Below are positions 1 through 8,865 of a stretch of 60,630 nucleotides of DNA, in pieces. The position numbers were made by a program, and so were the translations under genes. Source of the stretch: Candidatus Sulfopaludibacter sp. (GTDB lineage Bacteria > Acidobacteriota > Terriglobia > Bryobacterales > Bryobacteraceae); NCBI GenBank assembly GCA_031292755.1, contig JARLGM010000020.1, positions 1-60,630 on the forward strand, in the 5' to 3' direction. Within the stretch, counting starts at the first letter, position 1. The number at the start of each line of letters is the position of its first letter. The notes beneath the pieces are model-generated. The model ran no database searches. It worked only from the letters and a program-made list of their open reading frames with translations, and was not told the origin of the DNA.

Positions 1-70
1 TCAGCGCGCCGAGGAAGCCGGCGGCGGCGCCGAACAGGCCAACAATCAGACTGAATTCGAGCGAGTTCAC
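1..70 (-). CDS. TauE/SafE-like membrane transporter, N-terminal fragment (runs off left edge)
   Basis: A GTG at 68-70 opens a frame that is still open at the window edge. It follows a ribosome-binding site AAAGGA in the reverse complement of 71-85. The roughly 22 visible residues begin MNSLEFSLIVGLFGAAAGFL, a hydrophobic glycine/alanine-rich start like the first helix of TSUP-family anion exporters. A complete TSUP gene lies three genes upstream in the same operon, so this is probably a second one. Only the first helix is visible; any small-residue-rich membrane protein would look similar. It starts 12 nt after the stop of the preceding hypothetical gene and is the last visible gene of the sulfur operon. 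Confidence 0.5.
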   Translation of the reverse strand, partial: MNSLEFSLIVGLFGAAAGFLGAL

Positions 71-82
71 GCGATCTTTCCT

Positions 83-610
83 TTAGCCCACACGAAAGAG
101 ACCTCCCACGAGCATTTCGAAATCCATGATCCGCAGAAACCATGCGAGCAGAAGCAGGATCTTGGTTTCCGGCTGGTCCGCCGCTCCGCAACAGACCCGC
201 ACCTTTCCGCCTTGCATCAGCGGGCCGGATTCCTGCGAGAGGCAGACGGATGCCTGCTGGTCCATGCGGGTGAAGCACCACGCGCCGCCCCACAGATGGG
301 CCTTTCTCCAGCGGTAACGGACTCCGGAATCGAACGAGACCCAGCCGCCGCCGGTCCAGCAGGTCAGGAATTCCGCGATGATGTGTTGCGGATCCTCTTC
401 ACTGGCTACGGTCACCCGCGGGTGCAGGCTGGTGCTGTAGTGGAACAGCAATCGTTTGCCGCCATAACCACCGGTGGAAGCGGCCGGCTCTTCGCGAAAT
501 ATAAGCCACCCGATTTCGCCGCTATCATCGCGCAAGATGAAGGGTTGACCCTCCTGGCCGGGATACTGCCAGGCGAGGTCGCGGGTCTTCGATTCAGAGG
601 AAGCGGTCAT
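83..610 (-). CDS. Hypothetical protein in the sulfur operon
   Basis: This is a 175-residue soluble protein with no signal peptide and no family I recognise. It is rich in Trp, Gly and aromatic residues, has a Cys pair (VRVCCGAAD, about residue 140), and ends in a hydrophobic stretch (ILLLLAWFLRIMDFEMLVGG) that may be a helix. It starts 12 nt after the upstream TauE/SafE gene and shares its strand, so it is probably co-transcribed with the sulfite metabolism genes. I see no catalytic motif. The length, clean frame and operon position support a real gene; function is unknown. Confidence 0.6.
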   Translation of the reverse strand: MTASSESKTRDLAWQYPGQEGQPFILRDDSGEIGWLIFREEPAASTGGYGGKRLLFHYSTSLHPRVTVASEEDPQHIIAEFLTCWTGGGWVSFDSGVRYRWRKAHLWGGAWCFTRMDQQASVCLSQESGPLMQGGKVRVCCGAADQPETKILLLLAWFLRIMDFEMLVGGLFRVG

Positions 611-622
611 TGCTTTGGTACC

Positions 623-1480
623 TCATAGGAAAAACTGAATGACGTATCGAAGCGCCAGGCCGGTCACCAGCAGCCCCAGCAGCAGGCGGATGAAGCGCTC
701 CGGCACGTGCTTCTGGAGCCGGGCTCCGCAGTAACTGCCGGCCAGGCCGCCCACGCCGAACAGCAGGCCGAGCACCCAGTCCGGCGACCCGCCCAGCACT
801 TCGAAGAAACCGACTCCCGCCACGGAGGTGACCAGTGTGCCGAGCAGGGCGGCACCGGCGACCGTGTACGCCGGCAGGTCCAGCACAGTCATGGCGAACG
901 GCGCGATCATGGCCCCGCCGCCGACTCCGTAGATGCCGCCGATCACCCCCACTACCAGCGAGACCGCGGCAAGCGTTGCGGGTTTGAACGAGTAGGTCCG
1001 GCCTTCGAACTCGAAGCCCATTCGCTTCGCCGATACGAATATGCCTTTCACCACGGCGTGGTCCGATACGCGGGCGGCGAGTCGCGGATGGAAGGCGTCG
1101 TTGAGCAGGCGTGCGCCCAGGTATAACAGGACGCATCCAACAAAAGCCTTGCAATACCGGGGGTCGGGAAGATAGCGAATCCGGACGATGCTGCCGACGA
1201 AGATGCCGGGCAGAGTCCCCACGGCGATGACCCACGCGATGGGCCAGACCATGCGCCGGTCCTTGATGTACTTGCCCACGCCGCCCGGGACCGACACCAC
1301 GTTATAGATGAGGTTCGTCGGCGTGACCGCCGGACTTACGAAGCCCAGGACGCTCATTTGAAACGGCAGCAGCAGAAAGGCTCCGGACACACCCGCGGGA
1401 GTGGCCACGAGCGCGACGAAGAACGCGACCGCCGGCGGCAGCCAGATCGGGCAATCGACGCCGGAAACGGGGAAATGCAT
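623..1480 (-). CDS. TauE/SafE (TSUP) family anion exporter
   Basis: This is a 285-residue polytopic membrane protein with about eight hydrophobic segments. It carries the glycine-rich signatures of the TSUP family (VVGVIGGIYGVGGGAMIAPF near residue 180, and an N-terminal copy near residues 28-50), reflecting the internal duplication of the family. TSUP members export sulfite, sulfoacetate or related anions. The ATG at 1480 follows GGAGG, 5 nt upstream. Placed at the end of an apr-qmo-dsr operon, it most likely moves sulfite or another sulfur oxyanion across the inner membrane. Substrate and direction are inferred from context only. Confidence 0.85.
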   Translation of the reverse strand: MHFPVSGVDCPIWLPPAVAFFVALVATPAGVSGAFLLLPFQMSVLGFVSPAVTPTNLIYNVVSVPGGVGKYIKDRRMVWPIAWVIAVGTLPGIFVGSIVRIRYLPDPRYCKAFVGCVLLYLGARLLNDAFHPRLAARVSDHAVVKGIFVSAKRMGFEFEGRTYSFKPATLAAVSLVVGVIGGIYGVGGGAMIAPFAMTVLDLPAYTVAGAALLGTLVTSVAGVGFFEVLGGSPDWVLGLLFGVGGLAGSYCGARLQKHVPERFIRLLLGLLVTGLALRYVIQFFL

Positions 1481-1495
1481 CTGCGCCTCCGCGCT

Positions 1496-1666
1496 TTAGC
1501 CGCGAAACAGCGCCTGGTTGATCAACATCAGGATGCCGAGTAGAAACAGACCCAGCAATACGCTCCAGAGGACCAGTTTCTTTTCGATTGGGAGCAGCGG
1601 CTCGTACGGCATCTTCTCCAGTTCTTCGGAGATCTTCGGCTCCGGCTCCGCGTGGGTGGTTTGCAT
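1496..1666 (-). CDS. Small single-span membrane protein
   Basis: This is a 56-codon frame with ATG at 1666 and TAA at 1496-1498, 9 nt downstream of the sulfate-exporter gene. AAGGAG precedes the start. The N-terminal 28 residues are acidic and hydrophilic (EPEPKISEELEKMPYEPLLP). One transmembrane helix follows (LVLWSVLLGLFLLGILMLI) and then a short tail. The frame exactly fills the gap between two transporter genes with normal operon spacing, which supports translation. It may be an accessory subunit of the neighbouring exporter. No family is recognised. Confidence 0.6.
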   Translation of the reverse strand: MQTTHAEPEPKISEELEKMPYEPLLPIEKKLVLWSVLLGLFLLGILMLINQALFRG

Positions 1667-1675
1667 GTTTTCTCC

Positions 1676-3103
1676 TTACAGGACCGGCGGTTTCACTCCG
1701 TGGAAGAAGACCCAGGAGATCGCCAGGCCAATCCAGATAATGAAGCCGAACAGACACAAGACATAGACCAGCGCCAGCCTTCCGATGCCTTCCTGCCATA
1801 ACCGGCGGAAGTCGGAAACCACGCCAATCGTGAAGAATGTCATCACGAAGAAGATGGCGCGGAAAACGTTGGCCTGCGCCATGGCGGCTTTGGCTTTGGG
1901 AACCAGCGCCGGCGCGAGCAGACCCACCGCGAGAATGACGGCGAAGGTGGCCACATAGCCCAGAATGAACTTGGGAAACCGCTGCCAGATCTCGATGGCC
2001 CTGACTTTCTCGCCCCGTTTGGGATCGATCTTGGCCGCCCAGACCCAAGCCAGGATGAAGGCCCAAATTCCGATAAAGACATCGATGAACACCTTCACGG
2101 TCGTGCTGACGCCCATGATCCACCCCGGCTTGTACTGAATCCCTGTCTCGGCGAACACTTTGGCTCGGATCAGTGCATCGGTCACCGCGCCACTGGTAAC
2201 CGCCGCGCCGTCGGTTTTCACGGCGAGGCCCATCCAGGCGCCCGCGACCATCGGCTGGTGGGAAAGAAAAGTCTGAGCCATGAATGGAAGCAGGAGGATC
2301 TCCATGACGGCGAAGACGACCACCAGCGACGACACCATGACCGGCACAACGGGACGGGCGCGAATCGCCGAACCGGTGGCGATGGCCGCGGAGACGCCGC
2401 AGATGGAGATGCCGGAGGCCAGAGGGGCCGCCCATTCGCGGCTGAATTTGAAATAACGGCGCGCGATGTAGTACACCACCGCCCAATAGATCAGGTAAGC
2501 CACGATGATGGCGCACAGACCGCTGAACATCACGGATGTGGCGAGGCCAAGCTGCTCGGCGGCGGTGATACCGAGAAAACCGCCCAGAATGATGATGGCG
2601 GTCTTGATGTAAAGTTCCGGCCGGACGGCTTCCTTCATCCACGCGGCGGCACCCGGGAAAAAGTTACCGATGAACAGTCCGACCAGCAGCGCGACGATGT
2701 AGCCGGCTTCGTTCGTCAGATTCATGGACCAGCCGATGTGGAAGGCGGCACGCTTGTCCGGGGTGGCGGCAATGTATGCCCAGCTTCCCAAAAACCACGA
2801 GAAATAAGACGCGCAGAAGATGGCCGTGAATCCCATCATGAAGCGCGCCAGGTTCAATCGCAGAGCCCGTGCGCCTATGGTTGTGACCACCAGGAGAAAC
2901 AGGTACGTCAAGAGTAGCGAAACCGGGCCGGAAAGGGAATACCCTTTGGACGCGGGCGCCAGCGCTTTCCAGGGACTAGTCCAGACGGAGGTAGACACCG
3001 CCCAACCGAGCGCGTCGCCGCCGAAGAATGTTGCCAGCGACAAGGCGAAGAGAAACAGGCCGAGACAGACCGCCAGCCAGTCTTCGTTTAGTCTGGGCTT
3101 CAT
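1676..3103 (-). CDS. YeiH/UPF0324-type putative sulfate exporter
   Basis: This is a 475-residue membrane protein with about 12 hydrophobic segments. The central and C-terminal parts carry the PSE/Cons_hypoth698 signatures, for example the segment around SGISICGVSAAIATGSAI and the TDGAAVTSGAVTDA region. It is longer than YeiH of E. coli (about 350 residues) because of extra N-terminal helices. I start it at the ATG at 3103: this overlaps the dsrP stop as ATGA and follows GGAGG, and the residues upstream in the same frame are an antisense-type arginine-rich translation. As part of the dsr transcript it plausibly exports sulfate or sulfite. The family has little biochemistry, so the substrate is an inference. 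Confidence 0.82.
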   Translation of the reverse strand: MKPRLNEDWLAVCLGLFLFALSLATFFGGDALGWAVSTSVWTSPWKALAPASKGYSLSGPVSLLLTYLFLLVVTTIGARALRLNLARFMMGFTAIFCASYFSWFLGSWAYIAATPDKRAAFHIGWSMNLTNEAGYIVALLVGLFIGNFFPGAAAWMKEAVRPELYIKTAIIILGGFLGITAAEQLGLATSVMFSGLCAIIVAYLIYWAVVYYIARRYFKFSREWAAPLASGISICGVSAAIATGSAIRARPVVPVMVSSLVVVFAVMEILLLPFMAQTFLSHQPMVAGAWMGLAVKTDGAAVTSGAVTDALIRAKVFAETGIQYKPGWIMGVSTTVKVFIDVFIGIWAFILAWVWAAKIDPKRGEKVRAIEIWQRFPKFILGYVATFAVILAVGLLAPALVPKAKAAMAQANVFRAIFFVMTFFTIGVVSDFRRLWQEGIGRLALVYVLCLFGFIIWIGLAISWVFFHGVKPPVL

Positions 3104-4299
3104 GCATGCACCTCCACCTGCACCGGCGGCGCGGCGGAACGCAGCGGCTCTTCGCGAACGGAGAGCGCGATTTTGTAGAGCACGGTCAGGATCAGCGCTC
3201 CGATGGCCCAAATCGCCAGCACGATGAGCGCTTCCGGCAGGGACGGGGTATAGTCGGTGACGGCTCCCAGCGGCGAGGGCACGAAGGCGGCGACGATCAG
3301 CCCGATGCCCTTGTCGATCCAGAGGGAGAGAAACACCATGCCGCAGGCCACCACGAGGAATTTTTCGTTATGGCGGTATCGCGGCACGATCAGGAGGACC
3401 AGGGATGCCGCGGCGAGGATCATGGAAACCCACATCCACGGCGCCAGACCGGTGTGGCCATCCAGCCCGAAGAACATGTAGCGCAGCGATTCGGTGTGCT
3501 CGGGAATCCGGCTATAGAACGCCGTGAAGAACTCCATGAGGACAAAAAACACGCTGATCACCATGGCGTAGGTGACGATGATCGAGAGCTTCTGAATGGC
3601 CTCGCGCCCCACCGAAAAGCGCGAAATCCGGCGCAGGAGCAGGCACAGCAGAATCAGCAGCGAGGGACCCGACGCGAAAGCCGAAGCCAGGAAACGCGGT
3701 GCCAGAATGGCAGTGAGCCAGAGCGACCGGCCGGGCAGGCCGCTATACAGGAACGCCGTGACCGTATGAATGCTGACCGCCCACGGGATGGAAAGCAGGA
3801 TGACCGGCTTGATCCAATGCGGCGGCTTCACGCCTTCCCGTTCGGCCCGCAGCGTCACGCGGGCGATCGTCGCGTTCAGAACCAGGTACCCGCTGAGCGA
3901 GACCATGTCCCAGAACATCATGGAGTGCGGCGTGGGATACAGCATCACGTTCAGGACGCGTGCCGGCTGTCCCATATCCACGAAGATGAACAGCATGCAC
4001 ATGATGACCGCCGCGATGGCCAGGAACTCGCCAAGTATGGTGAGGGGTCCGAACGCTTTGCAGTCGTGCAGATAGTACGGCAGCACCACCATTACCGCGG
4101 ACGCGGCGACTCCCACCAGGAAAGTAAACTGGGCGATGTACAGACCCCAGGTGACATCCCGGCTGAGGCCGGTGATCATGAGTCCCACTTGCAACTGGCG
4201 CAGGTAACAGGCGAGGCCGAGCCCTATGACGATTGCCAGGGCGCCGATCCAGAGCCAGTATCTCCGGCTGCCCGTGACTGCTTTTTCAAACATGAACAT
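3100..4299 (-). CDS. dsrP: DsrP, NrfD/PsrC-like membrane subunit of DsrMKJOP
   Basis: This is a 399-residue integral membrane protein with about ten helices of the NrfD/PsrC type. It has the family start (VTGSRRYWLWIGALAIVIGLG) and the conserved LSRDVTWGLYIAQFTFLVG segment near residue 45. It is the quinone-interacting membrane partner of DsrO and DsrJ in the DsrMKJOP complex, which connects the quinone pool to the DsrC thiol/trisulfide cycle. Length and order (M-K-J-O-P) are canonical. The ATG at 4299 follows GAGG at good spacing, 9 nt after the dsrO stop; a second ATG two codons later is possible. Confidence 0.95.
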   Translation of the reverse strand: MFMFEKAVTGSRRYWLWIGALAIVIGLGLACYLRQLQVGLMITGLSRDVTWGLYIAQFTFLVGVAASAVMVVLPYYLHDCKAFGPLTILGEFLAIAAVIMCMLFIFVDMGQPARVLNVMLYPTPHSMMFWDMVSLSGYLVLNATIARVTLRAEREGVKPPHWIKPVILLSIPWAVSIHTVTAFLYSGLPGRSLWLTAILAPRFLASAFASGPSLLILLCLLLRRISRFSVGREAIQKLSIIVTYAMVISVFFVLMEFFTAFYSRIPEHTESLRYMFFGLDGHTGLAPWMWVSMILAAASLVLLIVPRYRHNEKFLVVACGMVFLSLWIDKGIGLIVAAFVPSPLGAVTDYTPSLPEALIVLAIWAIGALILTVLYKIALSVREEPLRSAAPPVQVEVHA

Positions 4300-4308
4300 G
4301 GCGGATCC

Positions 4309-5031
4309 TCAGGTGAGATAAAAGACGTCGGGGCCGGTTCCCAGCTCGGGCCTGCGCCGCACGTGCTGGCGCGCCGCCAGAAGCTGCCGCAGCGGCGAAT
4401 GCGGATCGGCCAGATTGCCGAACACCAGGGCCTTCTCGGGGCATGCCTCGACGCACGCCGGCGGACGGCCCACGGACAGGCGCTCAGAACAGAACGTGCA
4501 CTTTTCCACCACGCCCTTGGTGCGCATCGGAAATTCGGGATTGGGATTGTGGACGTACGGCTGCGGGTCCATCCAATTGAAGCTGCGCGAACCGTAGGGG
4601 CACGCCGCCATGCAGTAGCGGCAGCCGATGCAGCGGTGCCAGTCCATGGCGACGATGCCGTCTTCCCGCTTCCAGGTAGCCTGCGTGGGGCAGACCTGCA
4701 CGCACGGAGGATTTTCACAGTGATTGCAGAGCAGCATGGCAGGCGCGCCGCGCAGCGAAGAATACTCGTCCACCTGCCCAGGGAAGGCGTGCTCGAAAGG
4801 TTCCCGCCAGACCCAGCGCACTTCATGCCTGCGGTCTGGAATCGAGGGCACGTTGTGCGCCTCGTGGCAGGCGACGATGCACTTGGTGCAATTCTGCTGG
4901 GTACGGCACTTGGCCACGTCGACGGCCATCGCCCAGCGTGGGCCGGTTATGGCCCCGATGGCTTTTCGCGCCACCGCTCCCAGATACGCCAGGCCGGTTA
5001 AGCGAAGGAATGCTTGTCTGGAAATGGTCAT
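4309..5031 (-). CDS. dsrO: DsrO, periplasmic-type ferredoxin subunit of DsrMKJOP
   Basis: This is a 240-residue iron-sulfur protein. After a 30-residue export-like N-terminus it carries four cysteine clusters: CRTQQNCTKCIVAC, CNHCENPPCVQVC, CIGCRYCMAAC and CTFC with PACVEAC. These are as expected for four [4Fe-4S] clusters of a PsrB/DsrO-type protein. It passes electrons between DsrJ and DsrP. I chose the ATG at 5031 because it forms an ATGA overlap with dsrJ and begins the export sequence. The twin-arginine motif is degenerate (ISRQAFLRL, with Arg-Gln instead of Arg-Arg), which is odd for a protein normally exported folded by Tat. Confidence 0.94.
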   Translation of the reverse strand: MTISRQAFLRLTGLAYLGAVARKAIGAITGPRWAMAVDVAKCRTQQNCTKCIVACHEAHNVPSIPDRRHEVRWVWREPFEHAFPGQVDEYSSLRGAPAMLLCNHCENPPCVQVCPTQATWKREDGIVAMDWHRCIGCRYCMAACPYGSRSFNWMDPQPYVHNPNPEFPMRTKGVVEKCTFCSERLSVGRPPACVEACPEKALVFGNLADPHSPLRQLLAARQHVRRRPELGTGPDVFYLT

Positions 5032-5418
5032 TTTGCGCTCCTCAGTACCGCCTTGGCATCCTGGTGGCAGTTCCAGCAGGGAGGCGAGACCGCCGCGTAG
5101 TCGTGACAGCGGTCGCAAAAATCCTTGCGGGCGCCGTGACACTGTTCCAGACAAGTGGGCGTCAGGCTCATGTTGTAGTGCTTGCCGCCGGCCGCGGTGA
5201 AGTCGCGGCGGCCCGTGCGCACCACCGTCTCGCGCCAGTCGATGAGCAGGTTCATGTGGGAGGTTCGCATGTACTCCACGGGCGCGACGCACTGCTTTGC
5301 GTTGACCGGCAGGCGGACCTCCGGTCCCTTGCCGGTGACGTGAGCGGATAAGTTGTGCCAGGCCGGAAACGTCACGAGGCCGAGGAAGAGCGCCAGGGCG
5401 GAGTAGATCAGACCGCGG

Positions 5419-5426
<8 letters not shown>
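5028..5426 (-). CDS. dsrJ: DsrJ, triheme cytochrome c of DsrMKJOP
   Basis: This is a 132-residue protein with one N-terminal hydrophobic anchor or signal (LIYSALALFLGLVTFPAW). It has three heme c attachment sites near the C-terminus: CLEQCH, CDRCH and CWNCH. The first has three residues between the cysteines where the other two have two. The conserved upstream segment QCVAPVEYMRTSHM contains the cysteine and methionine implicated in the unusual axial ligation of DsrJ hemes. The protein acts on the periplasmic side of the complex. Its start overlaps the dsrK end by 8 nt and its stop overlaps dsrO (ATGA), so the three are translationally coupled. Confidence 0.94.
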
Positions 5427-7029
<1,603 letters not shown>

Positions 7030-7032
7030 GGT

Positions 7033-8025
7033 TTAATGCTTCTCGACCGGCAATCCGGCCGCCTCGATCTTCTCCCGGAACTCGTCTTCCCACTCTTCGT
7101 AGGTATGCACCTTCACCGGATAGTTCCAGGGATTCACGTGCCGTTTCATGCGATTGTTGTTGGCCAGGTTGCGCGTGGGGCTCAGGAAAATGCCGCCCAT
7201 GTGCATCAGCTTGCTGAAGGGCAGGTAGGCCGCAAGGGTGCAGACCAGTCCCAGGTGAACGAAAAACCAGGCACTCAGGTTCTTGGGCAGGGACGGCGAA
7301 AAGACCGTCAGGGAAAGGGCAAGCTGTTTCACGGCAACGGCGTCCACCCGGGCGAAGTAGCGCATCCAGATTCCCGACAGCGCGATCCCCAGCAGCAGGA
7401 ACAGCGCGAAATAATCCGTGAACAGCGAGATGAAGCGAACCTGCGGTTCGCGCAGACGCCGCACCAGCAGATACAGCAGGGCGGCGATCAGGACGATGTC
7501 GGTAACGTAAAGCACCGGCACTCCGACATGGAAAAACCCATCGAGGCCGTCGAGCCACAACGCCACCGCCGGCACGGGCTCTACCACGAAGCGCAAGTGC
7601 CGCAGCACCACCACCAGCAGCGACCAGTGGAACGCCATGGCGCCCAGCCACAGCCACTTCGCCTCGCCATAGATGAGCCGCGGACCCTGGTCGATCCGCG
7701 ACCGCGTATTGCGGAACAGACTGCGAAACAGAAGAACCTCGAGGCCCATCCGGCCGATCACGCCGAGGGTCGAGTGCGGACTTTCCAGCCGGCTGGACTT
7801 GATCCACGGCAGCGATATCTGCTGCCCGCAAACCGTGGGAATGCGGAACGGCACCGGCGACCGCGACCAGCGGATCACCCGCCAGCTCAATCCCACCAAC
7901 AAAATCGCCAGGGCGCAGTAGGGGACCCCAATGCCGAGGAGCGGCTGGAGTGCACCCACGCTTCCGGCCAACCCCGCGGCCAGGGAAATGGCGGCAACCG
8001 CGATCAGTGCACCGTAGAGTTTCAA
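7033..8025 (-). CDS. dsrM: DsrM, heme b membrane subunit of DsrMKJOP
   Basis: This is a NarI-like membrane protein of about 330 residues with five or six helices and several membrane histidines for heme b (for example AMAFHWSLLVVVLRHL and FFVHLGLVCTL). It ends in the hydrophilic tail that contacts DsrK. It exchanges electrons between quinol and DsrK. I prefer the TTG start at 8025: it forms a TTGA overlap with the preceding gene, follows GAGGTGG, and gives an N-terminus directly entering the first helix (MKLYGALIAVAAISL). A GTG at 8046 would add seven residues but has its Shine-Dalgarno directly abutting the start. Confidence 0.94.
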   Translation of the reverse strand: MKLYGALIAVAAISLAAGLAGSVGALQPLLGIGVPYCALAILLVGLSWRVIRWSRSPVPFRIPTVCGQQISLPWIKSSRLESPHSTLGVIGRMGLEVLLFRSLFRNTRSRIDQGPRLIYGEAKWLWLGAMAFHWSLLVVVLRHLRFVVEPVPAVALWLDGLDGFFHVGVPVLYVTDIVLIAALLYLLVRRLREPQVRFISLFTDYFALFLLLGIALSGIWMRYFARVDAVAVKQLALSLTVFSPSLPKNLSAWFFVHLGLVCTLAAYLPFSKLMHMGGIFLSPTRNLANNNRMKRHVNPWNYPVKVHTYEEWEDEFREKIEAAGLPVEKH

Positions 8026-8513
8026 ATGCCACCTCGTTCCTGCCACTCCTGCGCGCCACCCGCCCCCTGGCGCCGCTCCATCACGAAGATGCGGCGGCGG
8101 GCCTCATTGGTCCTCGCCTGGTAGGTTCGCTCGCGGTATTTCATATAGAAATCGAAGGCCAGCAGAGCCAGCTCATCGATGCGTCCCTCCACCAGTTCCC
8201 GTTCCGGTCCGTCCAATTGGGGGCGCAGGATTTCCTTGAGTTGGAATATAAATTCCAGGGCCTGGCTGGGTTCCAGGCCCTGAACGGCGCGGATCTGCAC
8301 GATGGAATCGAGCGCCTCGGCGGCGCGCTCCCGATCCATACCGGCCGACAGTTCGTCCAGCAGAACCCCGAGCGCTTGCCGCATGGTGCTGCCCGCCGGA
8401 TTCCGAAACGGATCGCGTTCCCCGGCCAGGAACTTCGCACCCTGGCCCGGATACGAGCGCAGCACTCGTTCCAGCCAGTATTCGAGTATGGTTTCCCTGC
8501 TGAGTACCGCCAC
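8022..8513 (-). CDS. RsbRD N-terminal-domain protein, DsrT-like by position
   Basis: This is a 163-residue all-helical soluble protein. Its layout (TILEYWLERVLRSYPGQGAKFL, then 'RDPFRNPAGSTMRQALGVLL') resembles the RsbRD N-terminal domain. Small proteins of this type sit immediately upstream of dsrM in several sulfate reducers and in green sulfur bacteria, where the gene in this slot is called dsrT. The assignment to DsrT is by position and size, not by a catalytic motif. Its role is unknown; a sensory or assembly function for DsrMKJOP is a guess. It starts 15 nt after dsrC and overlaps dsrM. Confidence 0.75.
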   Translation of the reverse strand: MAVLSRETILEYWLERVLRSYPGQGAKFLAGERDPFRNPAGSTMRQALGVLLDELSAGMDRERAAEALDSIVQIRAVQGLEPSQALEFIFQLKEILRPQLDGPERELVEGRIDELALLAFDFYMKYRERTYQARTNEARRRIFVMERRQGAGGAQEWQERGGI

Positions 8514-8528
8514 GCGCCGCCTCCTTGT

Positions 8529-8846
8529 TTAAACGCAGCCGGTCGGCTTGGGCAGTCCGGCGAGTTTGCAAGCGCCCTTGGCGGGGCCCGACGGGAACAT
8601 CGCGTAGATCTCGTTCAGCTTGAATCCCGTCTCCTTGCACAGCTTCCGGATCATGGGAGCGATGCCGAACTGAAGGTAATAATTCCGCAGATAATTGATC
8701 ACCTTCCAGTGATTCTCGGTAAGCTCCGTTACCCCTTCGCAACCCGCGAAATCGGTCGCGACCTCCTTGGTCCAGACGCCCGGCTCCTCAAGGAAACCGT
8801 CTTCATCTACGTTGTATGTCTTGCCGTTAACCTCAAATGCTGGCAC
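8529..8846 (-). CDS. dsrC: DsrC, sulfur-carrier partner of DsrAB
   Basis: This is a 105-residue protein matching DsrC/TusE along its whole length (VNGKTYNVDEDGFLEEPGVW at the start). Both redox cysteines of true DsrC are present on the flexible C-terminal arm: Cys93 in KGACKLAG and the penultimate Cys104 in PTGCV, spaced by ten residues. TusE-type homologues lack the first. This indicates a functional DsrC that can form the trisulfide with DsrAB and be acted on by DsrK. It lies between dsrL and the dsrT-like gene. Confidence 0.97.
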   Translation of the reverse strand: MPAFEVNGKTYNVDEDGFLEEPGVWTKEVATDFAGCEGVTELTENHWKVINYLRNYYLQFGIAPMIRKLCKETGFKLNEIYAMFPSGPAKGACKLAGLPKPTGCV

Positions 8847-8865
8847 TTTACTACCTCCCTAATCA

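Noticed and set aside
3028..5001. 657-codon plus-strand open frame across dsrO and dsrP
   Set aside because: Low-complexity charged antisense product of recognised genes; no ribosome-binding site or family likeness.
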